From: Anaerolineales bacterium UBA3499
GTDB lineage: Bacteria; Chloroflexota; Anaerolineae; Anaerolineales; UBA11657
Direction of reading: 5' to 3'
DNA: 64,000 nt
Assembly (NCBI GenBank): GCA_002377585.1
Contig: DFQC01000046.1
Span: forward strand, 1-64,000
Shown here: positions 1 through 9,119 of the stretch, in pieces
How positions within the stretch are numbered: position 1 is the stretch's first letter
How the letters are laid out: each line of letters starts with the position of its first letter
Translations under genes and position numbers: made by a program
Notes under the pieces: model-generated
The model's input: only the letters and a program-made list of their open reading frames with translations
The model's database searches: none
Told to the model about the DNA's origin: nothing

Positions 1-113
1 TTATAGCCCTAGGTTTTGCTTGGAATGTCCTAAAAAATCTGAGCAGTTTAGAATAAACATATCACTATTGCCTTCGAAATTAAAGAATTAAAGTTTTTAA
101 ACTAATACGTACG

Positions 114-1223
114 CTACGTATTCAGGGCTTTGCTACGCTCGGAAATAACAGATAACAATTGTTCGTAAGAATCCCTAAAAGATACCACGCCTTCTGTTTC
201 CAATTTTGCACTTATTTCCTCCATCGAAATTCCTATGTTAGCCAACTGCTCCATATGTCTTGCTGCATCTTCAGGGCCCATTTCTAGTCCCATAATAGCG
301 TTACCATGATCCTTGAAAGCCTGCATCGTGCCCGGTGGCAGTGTATTAACTGTATTCTCCGCAATCAAAGATTCCACATATAGAACATCGCTATATTTTG
401 GATCCTTAGTACTAGTACTTGCCCATAAAGGTCTTTGAACATTTGCCCCTTTACTTTGCAAATGTGTCCAGCGCTTACTACTAATACTATTTTGAAAAAG
501 ATTATAGGCCAGATTCGCGTTGGCAATCGCAGTTCTACCTTTCATAGAATCTGTATCGACATCATCCAATAACATGGCATCTAATCTAGCATCGACAAGT
601 GTATCAATTCTGCTAATAAAGAAACTAGCTACAGAATTTACATTGTTAATATCGTGTCCACTGTCCAGTCTTTTTTCTAGACCAGTGATATATGCATCTA
701 TCACTTTGGAGTAACGCTCTACAGAAAAAATCAATGTTACATTAACGTTAATACCAGCACTGATGGCCATTGTAATAGCTTCCAATCCAGGAATAGTAGC
801 CGGAATCTTTATCATAAGATTAGGCCTATTTACCTTGCCCCACAATTCTATTGCTTCACTTACTGTCTCAGAGGTGTCCATAGCCAACCTAGGAGAAACT
901 TCTAAACTAACAAACCCATCAGTACCTCCCGTACTATCATAGACTGGTTTAAATATGTCGGCAGCTTGCATTATGTCTTCACTTGCAAGGGCATAAAAAA
1001 TATCCTCTGCATCAAAACCCATACTTGAAAGCTTGCTAATAGTAACGTCATAATCATTGCTGCCAGATATAGCTTGCTGAAAAATAGTAGGGTTAGATGT
1101 AAGACCTGTAATATCTCCATCATTAACCATATCCTGTAACATGCCAGAAACAAGCTGGTCTCTACTAATATTATCCTGCCAAGGTGACTGACCCAACGTT
1201 TGCAATTTTTGTAGAGGATTCAT
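114..1223 (-). CDS. tal: transaldolase
   Basis: 369-aa transaldolase of the long (~370 aa) bacterial type, which moves a dihydroxyacetone unit between sugar phosphates in the non-oxidative pentose phosphate pathway in the cytoplasm. The N-terminus carries the family motif GLTSNPTIFQQ (residues 40-50). The Schiff-base lysine is K139 in LMIKIPAT, followed by NVNVTLIFS (160-168) and SFFISRID (200-207) of the TIM barrel. The ATG at 1223 is preceded on the minus strand by AGGATC, an acceptable ribosome site. It stands alone: no transketolase or glucose-6-phosphate dehydrogenase gene is adjacent in this window, and a divergent gene starts about 300 bases away. Length is normal and there are no disruptions. 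Confidence 0.96.
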   Translation of the reverse strand: MNPLQKLQTLGQSPWQDNISRDQLVSGMLQDMVNDGDITGLTSNPTIFQQAISGSNDYDVTISKLSSMGFDAEDIFYALASEDIMQAADIFKPVYDSTGGTDGFVSLEVSPRLAMDTSETVSEAIELWGKVNRPNLMIKIPATIPGLEAITMAISAGINVNVTLIFSVERYSKVIDAYITGLEKRLDSGHDINNVNSVASFFISRIDTLVDARLDAMLLDDVDTDSMKGRTAIANANLAYNLFQNSISSKRWTHLQSKGANVQRPLWASTSTKDPKYSDVLYVESLIAENTVNTLPPGTMQAFKDHGNAIMGLEMGPEDAARHMEQLANIGISMEEISAKLETEGVVSFRDSYEQLLSVISERSKALNT

Positions 1224-1528
1224 TTATCAGATCCTATTATCATTGTTCCAATGTGGTTATCATACATCTCGCTTTATTTATAATATTGCGACACAGAACT
1301 TATCAGAAAAGGCTTCAAAACTATATGCTAGCGAGAGACTAAATTATCAATTCAACTCATCGCATGTGTAATTATATTCATTCACAACAATAACTCAACA
1401 GACCCTATGCAGTCTTTCTGCAATATTACTATCATGTTATGTATATAATATGTATATGATAAGCCACGTGTAAACTATTGGGCTACATTTACACTAACTT
1501 TATTCCGGACCAAGTTATAATTCCATAC
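1224..1528. promoter_or_regulatory. divergent intergenic region between tal and a GT2 gene
   Basis: About 305 AT-rich bases between two divergent genes, with no coding sequence I can support. It holds a TATAAT box at 1444-1449 on the plus strand, within an alternating TA/TG-rich run (about 1438-1458), which may be the -10 of the downstream glycosyltransferase. No matching -35 is visible. The tal promoter should lie on the minus strand in the first ~100 bases, where several TATTAT/TATAAA-like strings occur, but I cannot choose between them. Confidence 0.4.
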
Positions 1529-2485
1529 ATGCGAATTTCCCTAGCAATTACTGTATTCAATGAAGAAGCAAACATAAGGCGTTTGTTCGCATCCATTCTA
1601 GAACAGACTCGTGTACCAGATGAAGTAACAGTCTGCGATGGAGGATCCACTGACAACACTGTTGCTATCATGTCAGAGTACTCAGATCAACTCCCTCTAA
1701 GAGTTCTGGTAAGACCTGGTGTAAACATCTCTACTGGAAGAAATGTTGCAATACGCGAGTCTAGCGGAGATATAATAGCTGTAACTGATGCAGGAGTCCG
1801 GCTAGAAGCGGACTGGATTGAACTCCTTACTACATGTTTCAAACAACAAGATGTGAATCATGCTGCAGGCTTTTTCTGCGCTGATGTCAGCACTGCGTTT
1901 GAAACAGCAATGGGAGCTACTGTTTTGCCAGCTTTAGAAGATATTAGGCCGCAGACTTTTTTGCCTTCTAGTAGATCAGTAGCTTTTCGCAAAGAGGCAT
2001 GGGACAAAGTAGGCGGATATCCAGAGTGGTTAGATTATTCAGAAGATGTTGTCTTCGACATGAAGATGATAGATTGTTTTGGGCAATTTACTTTCATACC
2101 TAAAGCAATAGTGCAATTTCAACCACGCAGCACTATGCAGCAATTTGCTCGCCAATACTATAACTATGCATCGGGTGATGGTCACGCAGGATTGTTCCTG
2201 CACATACATTTCATAAGATATTTCACATATTTAATCGCAGTACCGCTAGGAATATATGCTGCACTGACGGTACATCCGTCTATATGGTTAGCAGGACTCA
2301 TGGCAGGGATTGCATACGTACGAAGGCCGATCACACGTGTACGCATTTTGTGGAATGAATTGGCAACATTGGACCGGGCAAAAGTGATGTTATTGATACC
2401 TACAATCCGTATTATAGGAGACTTAGCAAAAATGGTAGGATATCCAATTGGTATATGGAAAAGATTCACAATAGGCAAAGGATAA
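1529..2485 (+). CDS. family 2 glycosyltransferase
   Basis: 318-aa GT-A-fold glycosyltransferase, likely using a nucleotide sugar to build a polysaccharide or glycolipid at the inner face of the membrane. It opens with the GT2 signature ISLAITVFNEE and then has CDGGSTDNT (nucleotide binding), VTDAGV in place of the DxD, and YSEDVVFDMKM (acceptor/ED motif). The C-terminal third contains hydrophobic segments that may anchor it to the membrane. I prefer the ATG at 1529 because family members begin right at this strand; an upstream TTG at 1478 would add 17 unconserved residues. The stop codon overlaps the next start (TAATG at 2483-2487), so it is translationally coupled to the HtrA-type protease. 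Sugar and acceptor are unknown. Confidence 0.85.
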   Translation: MRISLAITVFNEEANIRRLFASILEQTRVPDEVTVCDGGSTDNTVAIMSEYSDQLPLRVLVRPGVNISTGRNVAIRESSGDIIAVTDAGVRLEADWIELLTTCFKQQDVNHAAGFFCADVSTAFETAMGATVLPALEDIRPQTFLPSSRSVAFRKEAWDKVGGYPEWLDYSEDVVFDMKMIDCFGQFTFIPKAIVQFQPRSTMQQFARQYYNYASGDGHAGLFLHIHFIRYFTYLIAVPLGIYAALTVHPSIWLAGLMAGIAYVRRPITRVRILWNELATLDRAKVMLLIPTIRIIGDLAKMVGYPIGIWKRFTIGKG

Positions 2486-3714
2486 TGAATAGGTCACCCG
2501 TTACTTTTACGTTATTGTTCATTGTGGCTTTAGCTGCAGCATGTGGAGCCCTGGCAGGTGGAGCAGCAGTATTTCTTGCCGTTAGAAAATCTGTCACGCC
2601 TAGTCCAATATCTACTTCTATTTCAAGCACCAATACTTTACCATCGGCACCAACACCAACCCTTATGGTGCCAACACCAACTATTGTAGTGCCAACACCT
2701 ACAATGGAATTACCGACACCGATAGTTGTAGTGCCAACACCTACGATATCAGAACCCAACAATGATCTATTCTTAGAAACAAAAACCATCGAAATTACTA
2801 CTGCAATCACTGAGGCAGTAGAAATGATTAGCCCATCTGTTGTAACAGTACTTAATCTAGCAATAAATGGTGCTGAGCGAGGATCTGGTTCTGGTGTAAT
2901 CTTCTCAGACAATGGATATATACTGACTAACGCACATGTAATCGCAGGTCACGAAGCTCTTGAAGTTGTATTCATAGACGGTGAAACTGCAGCAGCCACA
3001 TTAGTGGGTTCTGACGACTATGCAGATATAGCAGTACTGCAAGTACAACCCCCGCTGCCAGGCGTTGCGTCTCTAGGAAACTCAGATATTCTTAGACCTG
3101 GTGAAACAGTAATTGCGATAGGGAGTCCACTGGGCGACTTTAAGAACACAGTAACTGTAGGTGTGGTCAGTGCTACTGGACGAACAGTGGATACAGGTAA
3201 GGGATATCAATTAGAAGACCTCTTACAAACCGATGCAGCTATAAATCAAGGTAACTCCGGTGGTCCCTTAGTGAACCTGGCTGGCCAAGTTGTTGGATTG
3301 AATACACTCATAGTCAGAGGTGGTAGTTTTGGAGGGTCTATTGCTGAGGGACTGGGCTTTGCAGTAGCTTCTAACACTATGGGGGCCATTAGTAAGCAGC
3401 TAATTGCAAATGGTCGCGTGGATCGCCCATATCTTGGAATTACCTGGCAACCGGTAACACCAAGAATTGCCAGGGTGTACAACCTTCCGGTGCCATGGGG
3501 AATCTTCATAACAAATGTAGTGGATGGTTCAGCTGCTGATATAGGTGGACTTCAAGCTGGTGACATTATTGTTATGATGGACGATGTACCTCTTGACGGT
3601 GATCACCCTTTCATCAACGTACTGTACTCTTACCAACCTGAAGATACTATCACTACCAAAATCAACCGAGAAGGGCAAGAACAAATCGTTACAATTACTC
3701 TGGGCGAGAGTTAG
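2485..3714 (+). CDS. membrane-anchored trypsin-like serine protease (HtrA/DegP family)
   Basis: 409-aa extracytoplasmic protease/chaperone for envelope protein quality control. In order: N-terminal membrane anchor (about residues 8-35), a Pro/Thr-rich linker made of repeated VPTPT units (about 56-90), a trypsin-like domain with H151 (LTNAHVIAG), D181 (YADIAVLQV) and S258 (QGNSGGPL), and one C-terminal PDZ domain (about 315-405, with the GLQAGDIIV core). All three catalytic residues are present, so it should be active. The ATG at 2485 overlaps the preceding stop; an in-frame upstream ATG at 2455 lies inside the glycosyltransferase gene and is unlikely. A second HtrA, a lipoprotein, is encoded at 17533-18786. 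The repeated linker probably spans the cell wall or holds the domain away from the membrane (inference). Confidence 0.92.
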   Translation: MNRSPVTFTLLFIVALAAACGALAGGAAVFLAVRKSVTPSPISTSISSTNTLPSAPTPTLMVPTPTIVVPTPTMELPTPIVVVPTPTISEPNNDLFLETKTIEITTAITEAVEMISPSVVTVLNLAINGAERGSGSGVIFSDNGYILTNAHVIAGHEALEVVFIDGETAAATLVGSDDYADIAVLQVQPPLPGVASLGNSDILRPGETVIAIGSPLGDFKNTVTVGVVSATGRTVDTGKGYQLEDLLQTDAAINQGNSGGPLVNLAGQVVGLNTLIVRGGSFGGSIAEGLGFAVASNTMGAISKQLIANGRVDRPYLGITWQPVTPRIARVYNLPVPWGIFITNVVDGSAADIGGLQAGDIIVMMDDVPLDGDHPFINVLYSYQPEDTITTKINREGQEQIVTITLGES

Positions 3715-3729
3715 AACTGAGGCAGCTAA

Positions 3730-4401
3730 TTAAGCACCATAAATCCGTCTACATTCCTCAAGGGTTCTCGGCGTATCCACCCACACAACTGTCCATCTGC
3801 TGGCCATACAGTAGTCTAGGATATCATCCGGCTGTACAGCATTAGGTAAGCCGCCAAATAGCAATCCTAATACTCGCTTATAGCAATAAGCAACAATCCA
3901 CGAACATATAGGATATTGATCCATTGTGGCCAATCTACGAAACACATATCTGTTGTCAAAAAAACGATCCAATGCATGTGCAAGCAACTTAAATGCTCCG
4001 TACAAGCGTCCTTCGTACTCCAGGGCCTTTTTCACCAACATTTCTTTCTGACTAGCACTCAATCCCCCTGGTACACGGGACACAAGTACTCTGGATTTCA
4101 AAATCTCAAAGGATTGTATAGACCTGACTACAACTTGCACTCCAGCAGTATCTATAACTTCAATAGAACTTCCAACTTTTAGAACCAAGGCGCTGTGTGA
4201 AGACCATGACAGCTTCTCGGTTGATGATCTAGTGACCCATCTTATGATCTTTGAAAAAAGACTGCGTCCCTGGACATGTACAATGTCACCCACTTCTAGG
4301 ATATGTGGTTCTAACTTAAGCAATTCCCAGCCTATCCGAGTTACTGGCATCTCCTGCCAATAATCGACGCCGTCAAGATTGTCATTAGATATGAGAGTCA
4401 T
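3730..4401 (-). CDS. permuted NlpC/P60-like (YiiX/LRAT-type) papain-fold protein
   Basis: 223-aa protein that looks like a circularly permuted NlpC/P60 hydrolase. The order of motifs fits that group: an N-terminal EVGDIVHVQG strand, a histidine in WSSHSALVL (H69), an aspartate a little further on in VIDTAG, and the candidate nucleophile cysteine late in the chain in YPICSWIVAYCY (C166). Members act on amide or ester bonds in cell-wall peptides or lipids; the substrate here cannot be told. I see no signal peptide, so it may act inside the cell. ATG at 4401 is preferred over the TTG at 4407. The gene converges with the HtrA gene, with 15 bases between stops. Confidence 0.62.
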   Translation of the reverse strand: MTLISNDNLDGVDYWQEMPVTRIGWELLKLEPHILEVGDIVHVQGRSLFSKIIRWVTRSSTEKLSWSSHSALVLKVGSSIEVIDTAGVQVVVRSIQSFEILKSRVLVSRVPGGLSASQKEMLVKKALEYEGRLYGAFKLLAHALDRFFDNRYVFRRLATMDQYPICSWIVAYCYKRVLGLLFGGLPNAVQPDDILDYCMASRWTVVWVDTPRTLEECRRIYGA

Positions 4402-4441
4402 AAACAAGCAAACTGCAATTTTTGCGCGAATTTTAGATTAA

Positions 4442-5701
4442 TCAAGATACAGCACCGGATGTCTGCATAGAAGGCCTACCCAAGAAAGCTAATATTACAA
4501 ACAGTAAAACCGAGAGACCAATCACAATTAGATTTGAACCTGTATAACCGTAATTAGCGTACACTAGACCACTTGTTACACTACCAATTGCAGCAGTTAC
4601 ACCTATAAAAGCTTCACTCACCCCCTGTGCCCTTCCACGTTCTTCTGGCCGTAATTGGTCAGATAACATAGCTGAACCAGCAATGTAACAAAAATTCCAG
4701 CCCAAACCAAGCAAGAAAACTGCAATATATAGCGTTATAAGTGTATCAGCAAAATACCCACTAATTCCAGAAACAATCAACAGTACAATTCCTATAGCAA
4801 CTACAGGAAGTCTTCCAATCCTACTAGTCAGCCATCCTGTCCCTGAAGAAAAAGCAAACATACCCAAGCTATGTATCATCACTGCTCTGGCAATAATAGG
4901 TACGTCATAGCCCTCATAATTCATAAACAAAGGAGTGACCTGCATGACAACTGTCATTCCCAACCACGATATAGCCATTACAGATGCTGCCAGAATCACT
5001 GGATACTGCCCAAAAATCTGGGTCATAGACCTTGCTCTACCAATTTTTTCTGCATCAGTCTGTTTATTGTTCGCTTCCATTTGCCTGCTAATTAATAATG
5101 GGTCTGGCCTCAAGAACAATTGATTTAATGTGATACCTACGAACATAAGACCAATGGCCATAATGAACGGTACCGCTAGAATTGGCACTTCAAGCAACAC
5201 CGTCAAAGTAGGACTAGTATCCATCAACAGACTACCCGCCAAAGATCCTATAGTGCTGGAAAAAGCAATGAGGCCAATGGCTTGCGCCCGTCTTCCAACA
5301 GGTTGAACCTCAGCAGCTATGAAACGCATTTGCTCTACTGCACTACGGGACATTCCCAGGAAGAAAGAGCCCGACAGAAAAAGCCACAAAAGACCATTTA
5401 CTACAGCAATGGCTCCCAAACTCATACCAAATATCGCAACCAGAAAGCCAACATTAAGGCCTAGCCTGCGTCCTAAACGATCCATCAACCATCCTACTGG
5501 ATAAGCTGCCATAGCACGTCCAATAAGCACCAAAGTTGCTGGCAAACCAACAGCCATATCATTACCGGTCAGGTTCACTGCAATGATAGGTGTAACCGTA
5601 AGTAATCCGACTATGGCAGTAGAATGTAAGCTTTTAGTGACAAACAATATTGTGGTAATTCGCTTTACTATTGCTGTATCCGTGTTTTGCGTAGCACTCA
5701 T
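4442..5701 (-). CDS. major facilitator superfamily transporter
   Basis: 419-aa integral membrane protein with about 12 hydrophobic segments, an MFS secondary transporter. The loop between helices 2 and 3 carries the MFS signature GWLMDRLGRRLG, and a second, weaker copy sits between helices 8 and 9 (GWLTSRIGRLP). Helix-rich halves are joined by a charged central loop (around LRPDPLLISRQ to RARSMTQ). The substrate is not predictable; the general pattern resembles drug or small-molecule exporters. Start chosen at ATG 5701, directly before the predicted cytosolic N-terminus; ATG 5767 (441 aa) is possible. It is transcribed towards the NlpC/P60-like gene in the same direction, about 40 bases apart. 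Confidence 0.85.
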   Translation of the reverse strand: MSATQNTDTAIVKRITTILFVTKSLHSTAIVGLLTVTPIIAVNLTGNDMAVGLPATLVLIGRAMAAYPVGWLMDRLGRRLGLNVGFLVAIFGMSLGAIAVVNGLLWLFLSGSFFLGMSRSAVEQMRFIAAEVQPVGRRAQAIGLIAFSSTIGSLAGSLLMDTSPTLTVLLEVPILAVPFIMAIGLMFVGITLNQLFLRPDPLLISRQMEANNKQTDAEKIGRARSMTQIFGQYPVILAASVMAISWLGMTVVMQVTPLFMNYEGYDVPIIARAVMIHSLGMFAFSSGTGWLTSRIGRLPVVAIGIVLLIVSGISGYFADTLITLYIAVFLLGLGWNFCYIAGSAMLSDQLRPEERGRAQGVSEAFIGVTAAIGSVTSGLVYANYGYTGSNLIVIGLSVLLFVILAFLGRPSMQTSGAVS

Positions 5702-5947
5702 AATCCGTAGAAGTCTACCATCTCTTGAGAAAGATGATAGCGATTCGAAACTAACTGTTTGCCTCATAATGCAGCACAGCACCAACATTTACTTGCTCAA
5801 CAACAAAAAATGGTGTCTTAGAAACTTGACATTGCTACGATTCAACTGATACACTGCTGTAGTTGCCTACTGTCAATATGACAGAAGTTGATACAAGTGC
5901 GAACTGTTTCTTTTTTTGTATTTTTTTTGATAACAAACCTGTTATAA

Positions 5948-6793
5948 ATGAGCGAATTCCTGCAAGTCACCCAAGCAGCTATTGAAGAGATTGAGGCAGG
6001 CAGGACTGCGTGCTTAGCGACAGTCGTACGTGCTCGTGGTTCGGCACCCAGACATCTAGGAGCCAGAATGCTAGTCCTAGACAGTGGTGACATACGGGGC
6101 ACTATAGGAGGAGGCACACTCGAGCATCGAGTCATCGAAGATGCTCTAAAATTACTTTCTAATGGCAACAAAGAGCTCAAGAACTATGTTTTTGATCCAA
6201 ATGGCAGAAGCGGGTCAGTTGGATTGTGTGGTGGAGCAGTAGACATACTTATGGAAGTTCTAAGACCAAACCCTACATTGTTAATTGTTGGTGCAGGACA
6301 TATTGCAAAACCTCTGGCAAAAATCGCTGCTATCCTCGAAATGCGCGTTGTCGTAATAGATGATCGCAATGATTGGGCAAATAGTGATCGTTTCCCAGAT
6401 GCCGATTCTATTTATATAGTGGATTACGAGGAAGCTTCCGAAACTCTGGGACCGATACCAGAATCTATAAACTCAAGTACTTATGTGGTTATTACAACTT
6501 GGGGGTATGATTTACCTGCATTAGAGCAAGCTCTTGCAGCAAACCCAGCATTCATATCACTAGTTGCGAGTCCATCTAAAGCTAGAGAACTTTTCCGACG
6601 TCTTATAGAAAATGATGTTGAACCTGCGACATTGAGACAAGTGTATACTCCTGCCGGACTTGATATAGGCGCCGAGTCTCCCGCTGAAGTGGCCCTCTCA
6701 ATACTAGCCGAAATAATAGGAATTCAACGCGGAGCCAGTGGTATAGCACTTCGAGAACAAAGAGGCGAAATGTTGAAACAATTGTTAAAGTAA
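5948..6793 (+). CDS. XdhC/CoxF-family molybdenum enzyme maturation factor
   Basis: 281-aa protein of the XdhC/CoxI family, which sulfurates and inserts molybdenum cofactor into xanthine dehydrogenase-type hydroxylases. The N-terminal XdhC domain (about 10-110) has ATVVRARGSAPRHLGARM and the GTIGGGTLEHRV turn, and a C-terminal Rossmann domain (about 105-245) begins with LIVGAGHIAKPLAKIA and VVVIDDR. The LCGGAVDI element with its cysteine lies between the two. No molybdenum hydroxylase or cofactor-synthesis gene lies in this window, so its client enzyme must be encoded elsewhere. It is followed after 126 bases by an ABC importer operon on the same strand. The start codon has no clear Shine-Dalgarno site. 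Confidence 0.9.
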   Translation: MSEFLQVTQAAIEEIEAGRTACLATVVRARGSAPRHLGARMLVLDSGDIRGTIGGGTLEHRVIEDALKLLSNGNKELKNYVFDPNGRSGSVGLCGGAVDILMEVLRPNPTLLIVGAGHIAKPLAKIAAILEMRVVVIDDRNDWANSDRFPDADSIYIVDYEEASETLGPIPESINSSTYVVITTWGYDLPALEQALAANPAFISLVASPSKARELFRRLIENDVEPATLRQVYTPAGLDIGAESPAEVALSILAEIIGIQRGASGIALREQRGEMLKQLLK

Positions 6794-6835
6794 CAACATT
6801 AAGCAACAGTAGTTGAGTTAATATATTCAATTTCC

Positions 6836-6847
6836 TTTGCATGCAAA
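6836..6847. promoter_or_regulatory. 12-bp palindrome upstream of the ABC importer operon
   Basis: TTTGCATGCAAA is a perfect 12-bp palindrome in the 126-base gap between the XdhC gene and the substrate-binding-protein gene, 72 bases before the start codon. A dyad of this size is a plausible repressor operator controlling the importer, but no regulator gene is nearby and no second copy was noticed. Confidence 0.3.
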
Positions 6848-6893
6848 CTCAAAACGCAAAAGTAGTCCAGAAAGGTGTTTCTAATACCACATA

Positions 6894-6911
6894 CCTAAAA
6901 AGATTTTTAGG
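6894..6911 (+). other. small hairpin just before the substrate-binding-protein start
   Basis: An 8-bp perfect inverted repeat (CCTAAAAA and TTTTTAGG, separated by two bases) ends 8 bases before the ATG at 6920. In mRNA it would occupy the ribosome-binding area, where no other Shine-Dalgarno is visible. It may tune translation or be a remnant terminator. Confidence 0.35.
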
Positions 6912-6919
6912 CAACATAT

Positions 6920-8182
6920 ATGATTAGCAATAAACCAAAAACTGATTTTACGCACCCTATAATCCAATCTTATTCTCGCCGCAAAATACTTAAGCTCGCT
7001 GGAGCAGGAGCTTTAGCATATACTAGCAGCCTAGCTGCAGCCTGTAGTAACCAAAGTTCGTCAAGCACTAGGGATGTACCAATCAAAATCGGTGTGTTAT
7101 TACCATACTCGGGAATATATGCTACTTTGGGCGATAGCATTAGTGCTGGACTAGAAATGTATCTAGACCAATTAGGTTACCGAGCAGGTGGACGGAATGT
7201 TCAAATAGTCGCCGAAGATACAGAGATGAAGCCTGATATAGCACAACAAAAGGCACGCAAACTGATTGAGCAAGATAAAGTAGACTTAGTAGCTGGCATA
7301 GTCAGTACCGGAGTACTCTACGGACTCCGAGAATATTTCCATAACAACAAAAAACTCCTTATTTGTGCTAATGCCGGAGGAAATAAAATAAGCCGCGATA
7401 TGAAATCGCCCTATATTTGGCGATCATCTTTCAGTAACTGGCAACCGAATTGGCCGCTTGGGTTATGGGCATATAACAATGTAGGCAATAAAGTGTTCAT
7501 GAGTGCACCTGACTATGGTGCTGGACACAACATGGTTGACGCATTTGCTCATAGTTTCCAATCAGCTGGCGGCACAATACTGGGCAAACAATTTACACCA
7601 TTCCCTTCTATGGGAGACCCGGCACCATTTATCACAGAGATTCGCAAATCCAACCCGTCCATGGTTTTCTGTTTTTACAGTGGAAGTGCTGCAGTGGCAT
7701 TTGTAAAAGCCTATGATGAATTTGGTCTGAGCAAAGACATACCTTTAGTGTGTTCTGGTTTTGCAGTCGAAGAGGATGTATTGCCGGCTCAAGGCTCAGC
7801 TGCACTGGGAGCAATAAGCGGACTGCACTGGGCACTATTACTTGATAACGAAACTAACCGTAAGTTTATAGATGCATACAAGGATCGCACTAATGTGGAT
7901 GCTAATGTTTTTGCAGTACAGGGTTATGATACAGGTAGAATAATTTCCCATATTTTGGATGAGGTGCAGGGAGACACCAGTGCCACTAGTAGAATGCTAG
8001 AATCGCTACAAGACGTCAGTTTTAGTAGTCCCCGTGGTCCATTTAAATTAGATCCAAAATCTCAGAATCCTACTCAGCACATATATGTAAGAGAAGTCAA
8101 AGAGATTGGAGGAAAGCTTCACAATGTAGTTATTGAAGACCTAGGTGAATTTACCGATCCAGGCAACAATTCTCTCGGCTGA
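6920..8182 (+). CDS. branched-chain amino acid-type ABC transporter substrate-binding lipoprotein
   Basis: 420-aa extracytoplasmic receptor of the HAAT (LivJ/AmiC-like) importer. It carries a twin-arginine signal (SRRKILKLAG, arginines 20-21) that ends in a lipobox LAAAC with C42, so it is probably exported folded by Tat and then lipidated. The mature part starts with the family hallmark IKIGVLLPYSGIYATLGD, followed by IVAEDTEMKPDIA (70s-80s), VAGIVSTGV and the two-lobe periplasmic-binding fold up to about residue 400. Ligands of this family include branched-chain amino acids, amides, urea and aromatic compounds; the sequence alone does not pick one. It is the first gene of a five-gene importer operon. 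Confidence 0.92.
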   Translation: MISNKPKTDFTHPIIQSYSRRKILKLAGAGALAYTSSLAAACSNQSSSSTRDVPIKIGVLLPYSGIYATLGDSISAGLEMYLDQLGYRAGGRNVQIVAEDTEMKPDIAQQKARKLIEQDKVDLVAGIVSTGVLYGLREYFHNNKKLLICANAGGNKISRDMKSPYIWRSSFSNWQPNWPLGLWAYNNVGNKVFMSAPDYGAGHNMVDAFAHSFQSAGGTILGKQFTPFPSMGDPAPFITEIRKSNPSMVFCFYSGSAAVAFVKAYDEFGLSKDIPLVCSGFAVEEDVLPAQGSAALGAISGLHWALLLDNETNRKFIDAYKDRTNVDANVFAVQGYDTGRIISHILDEVQGDTSATSRMLESLQDVSFSSPRGPFKLDPKSQNPTQHIYVREVKEIGGKLHNVVIEDLGEFTDPGNNSLG

Positions 8183-8252
8183 GACAAAATTTTGACTGAG
8201 ATCAGCAATAAATATGTGATGCGACAAAGCAAGTATTTATTCCCATAATTAC

Positions 8253-9119
8253 ATGAACGACCTGATAGTTCAATCCATTAATAGCATTGTGTTCAGTATG
8301 CTGCTATTTATTATGGCTGCAGGACTCTCCCTGATTTTTGGGCACATGAACTTTATCAATTTGGCCCACGGTTCATTTTATGTCTTAGGTGGATACATAG
8401 GTTATACAATGATAAGTAAGATTGGAAGTTATTGGATGGCATTGATCATAGTTCCAATCTTGGTCGGATTAGTAGGAGCCATAATCGAATTTCTTTTTCT
8501 GCGACGTCTATATGGAAAGCATCGACATCTAGAGCAAGTACTTTTTACTATAGGTCTTGCTCTAATTACAGCGGACATCATCCGTTCAAACTGGGGTACA
8601 TATGTTGTAACAATGCAAACCCCCCTTCTATTAGATGGATCAATTTCAATATTAGACTCGCAATTTCCATTGTACAGACTGGCAGTAATTGGAATAGGAT
8701 TAACAATAGCCGTTGCACTATGGATCTTGATGCAAAGAACACGCCTGGGAATAATTTTACGGGCTGGTGTGTTTAACAGGAACTTAGTCAGCGAATCAGG
8801 CATCAACATACAGGCAATTTTTACAGGCATATTTGGCTTAGGATCCGCTTTAGCTGCATTGGCTGGTGTCATAGGTGCTCCTCTACACAGTCTATACCCT
8901 GGATTGCAGTTTGAAATCCTTGTTTTGACATTAGCTGTCGTAATCGTCGGCGGATTAGGAAGCCTGCAAGGAGCATTTTTTGGCAGCCTATTGATTGGCA
9001 TCGCTGATACCTTTGGCAAGGCACTATTGCCCGAAATATCTTTATTTTTGATATTTGCTCTAATGGCAATAGTCTTACTTGTCAAACCTAGGGGTTTGTT
9101 TGGAGCACAAAATAGTTGA
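8253..9119 (+). CDS. ABC transporter permease, LivH type
   Basis: 288-aa inner-membrane permease of the HAAT family, with about 8 hydrophobic helices. Its opening, ending in the motif FGHMNFINLAHGSFYVLGGY, is the classic LivH signature, and VVIVGGLGSLQGAFFGSLL near residue 235 is the cytoplasmic EAA-like coupling loop that contacts the ATPases. It should form a heterodimer with the following LivM-like protein. The gap to the receptor gene is 70 bases without a clear terminator, and its stop overlaps the next start (TGATG), so the operon continues. Confidence 0.93.
   Translation: MNDLIVQSINSIVFSMLLFIMAAGLSLIFGHMNFINLAHGSFYVLGGYIGYTMISKIGSYWMALIIVPILVGLVGAIIEFLFLRRLYGKHRHLEQVLFTIGLALITADIIRSNWGTYVVTMQTPLLLDGSISILDSQFPLYRLAVIGIGLTIAVALWILMQRTRLGIILRAGVFNRNLVSESGINIQAIFTGIFGLGSALAALAGVIGAPLHSLYPGLQFEILVLTLAVVIVGGLGSLQGAFFGSLLIGIADTFGKALLPEISLFLIFALMAIVLLVKPRGLFGAQNS

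Noticed and set aside
2640..2760. Tandem PTPT-coding repeats as a CRISPR or minisatellite array
   Set aside because: The repeats are codon-aligned and encode a Pro/Thr linker in the HtrA protease; there are no spacers.
2466..2912. 148-codon minus-strand frame with a GVGTT-type repeat
   Set aside because: It is the complement of the PTPT-coding repeat of the HtrA gene; the repeats are a shadow.
8429..9085. 218-codon open frame on the minus strand opposite the livH-like gene
   Set aside because: It lies wholly antisense to a clear permease gene, has Ile/Pro/Asn-rich shadow composition and no recognisable domain.
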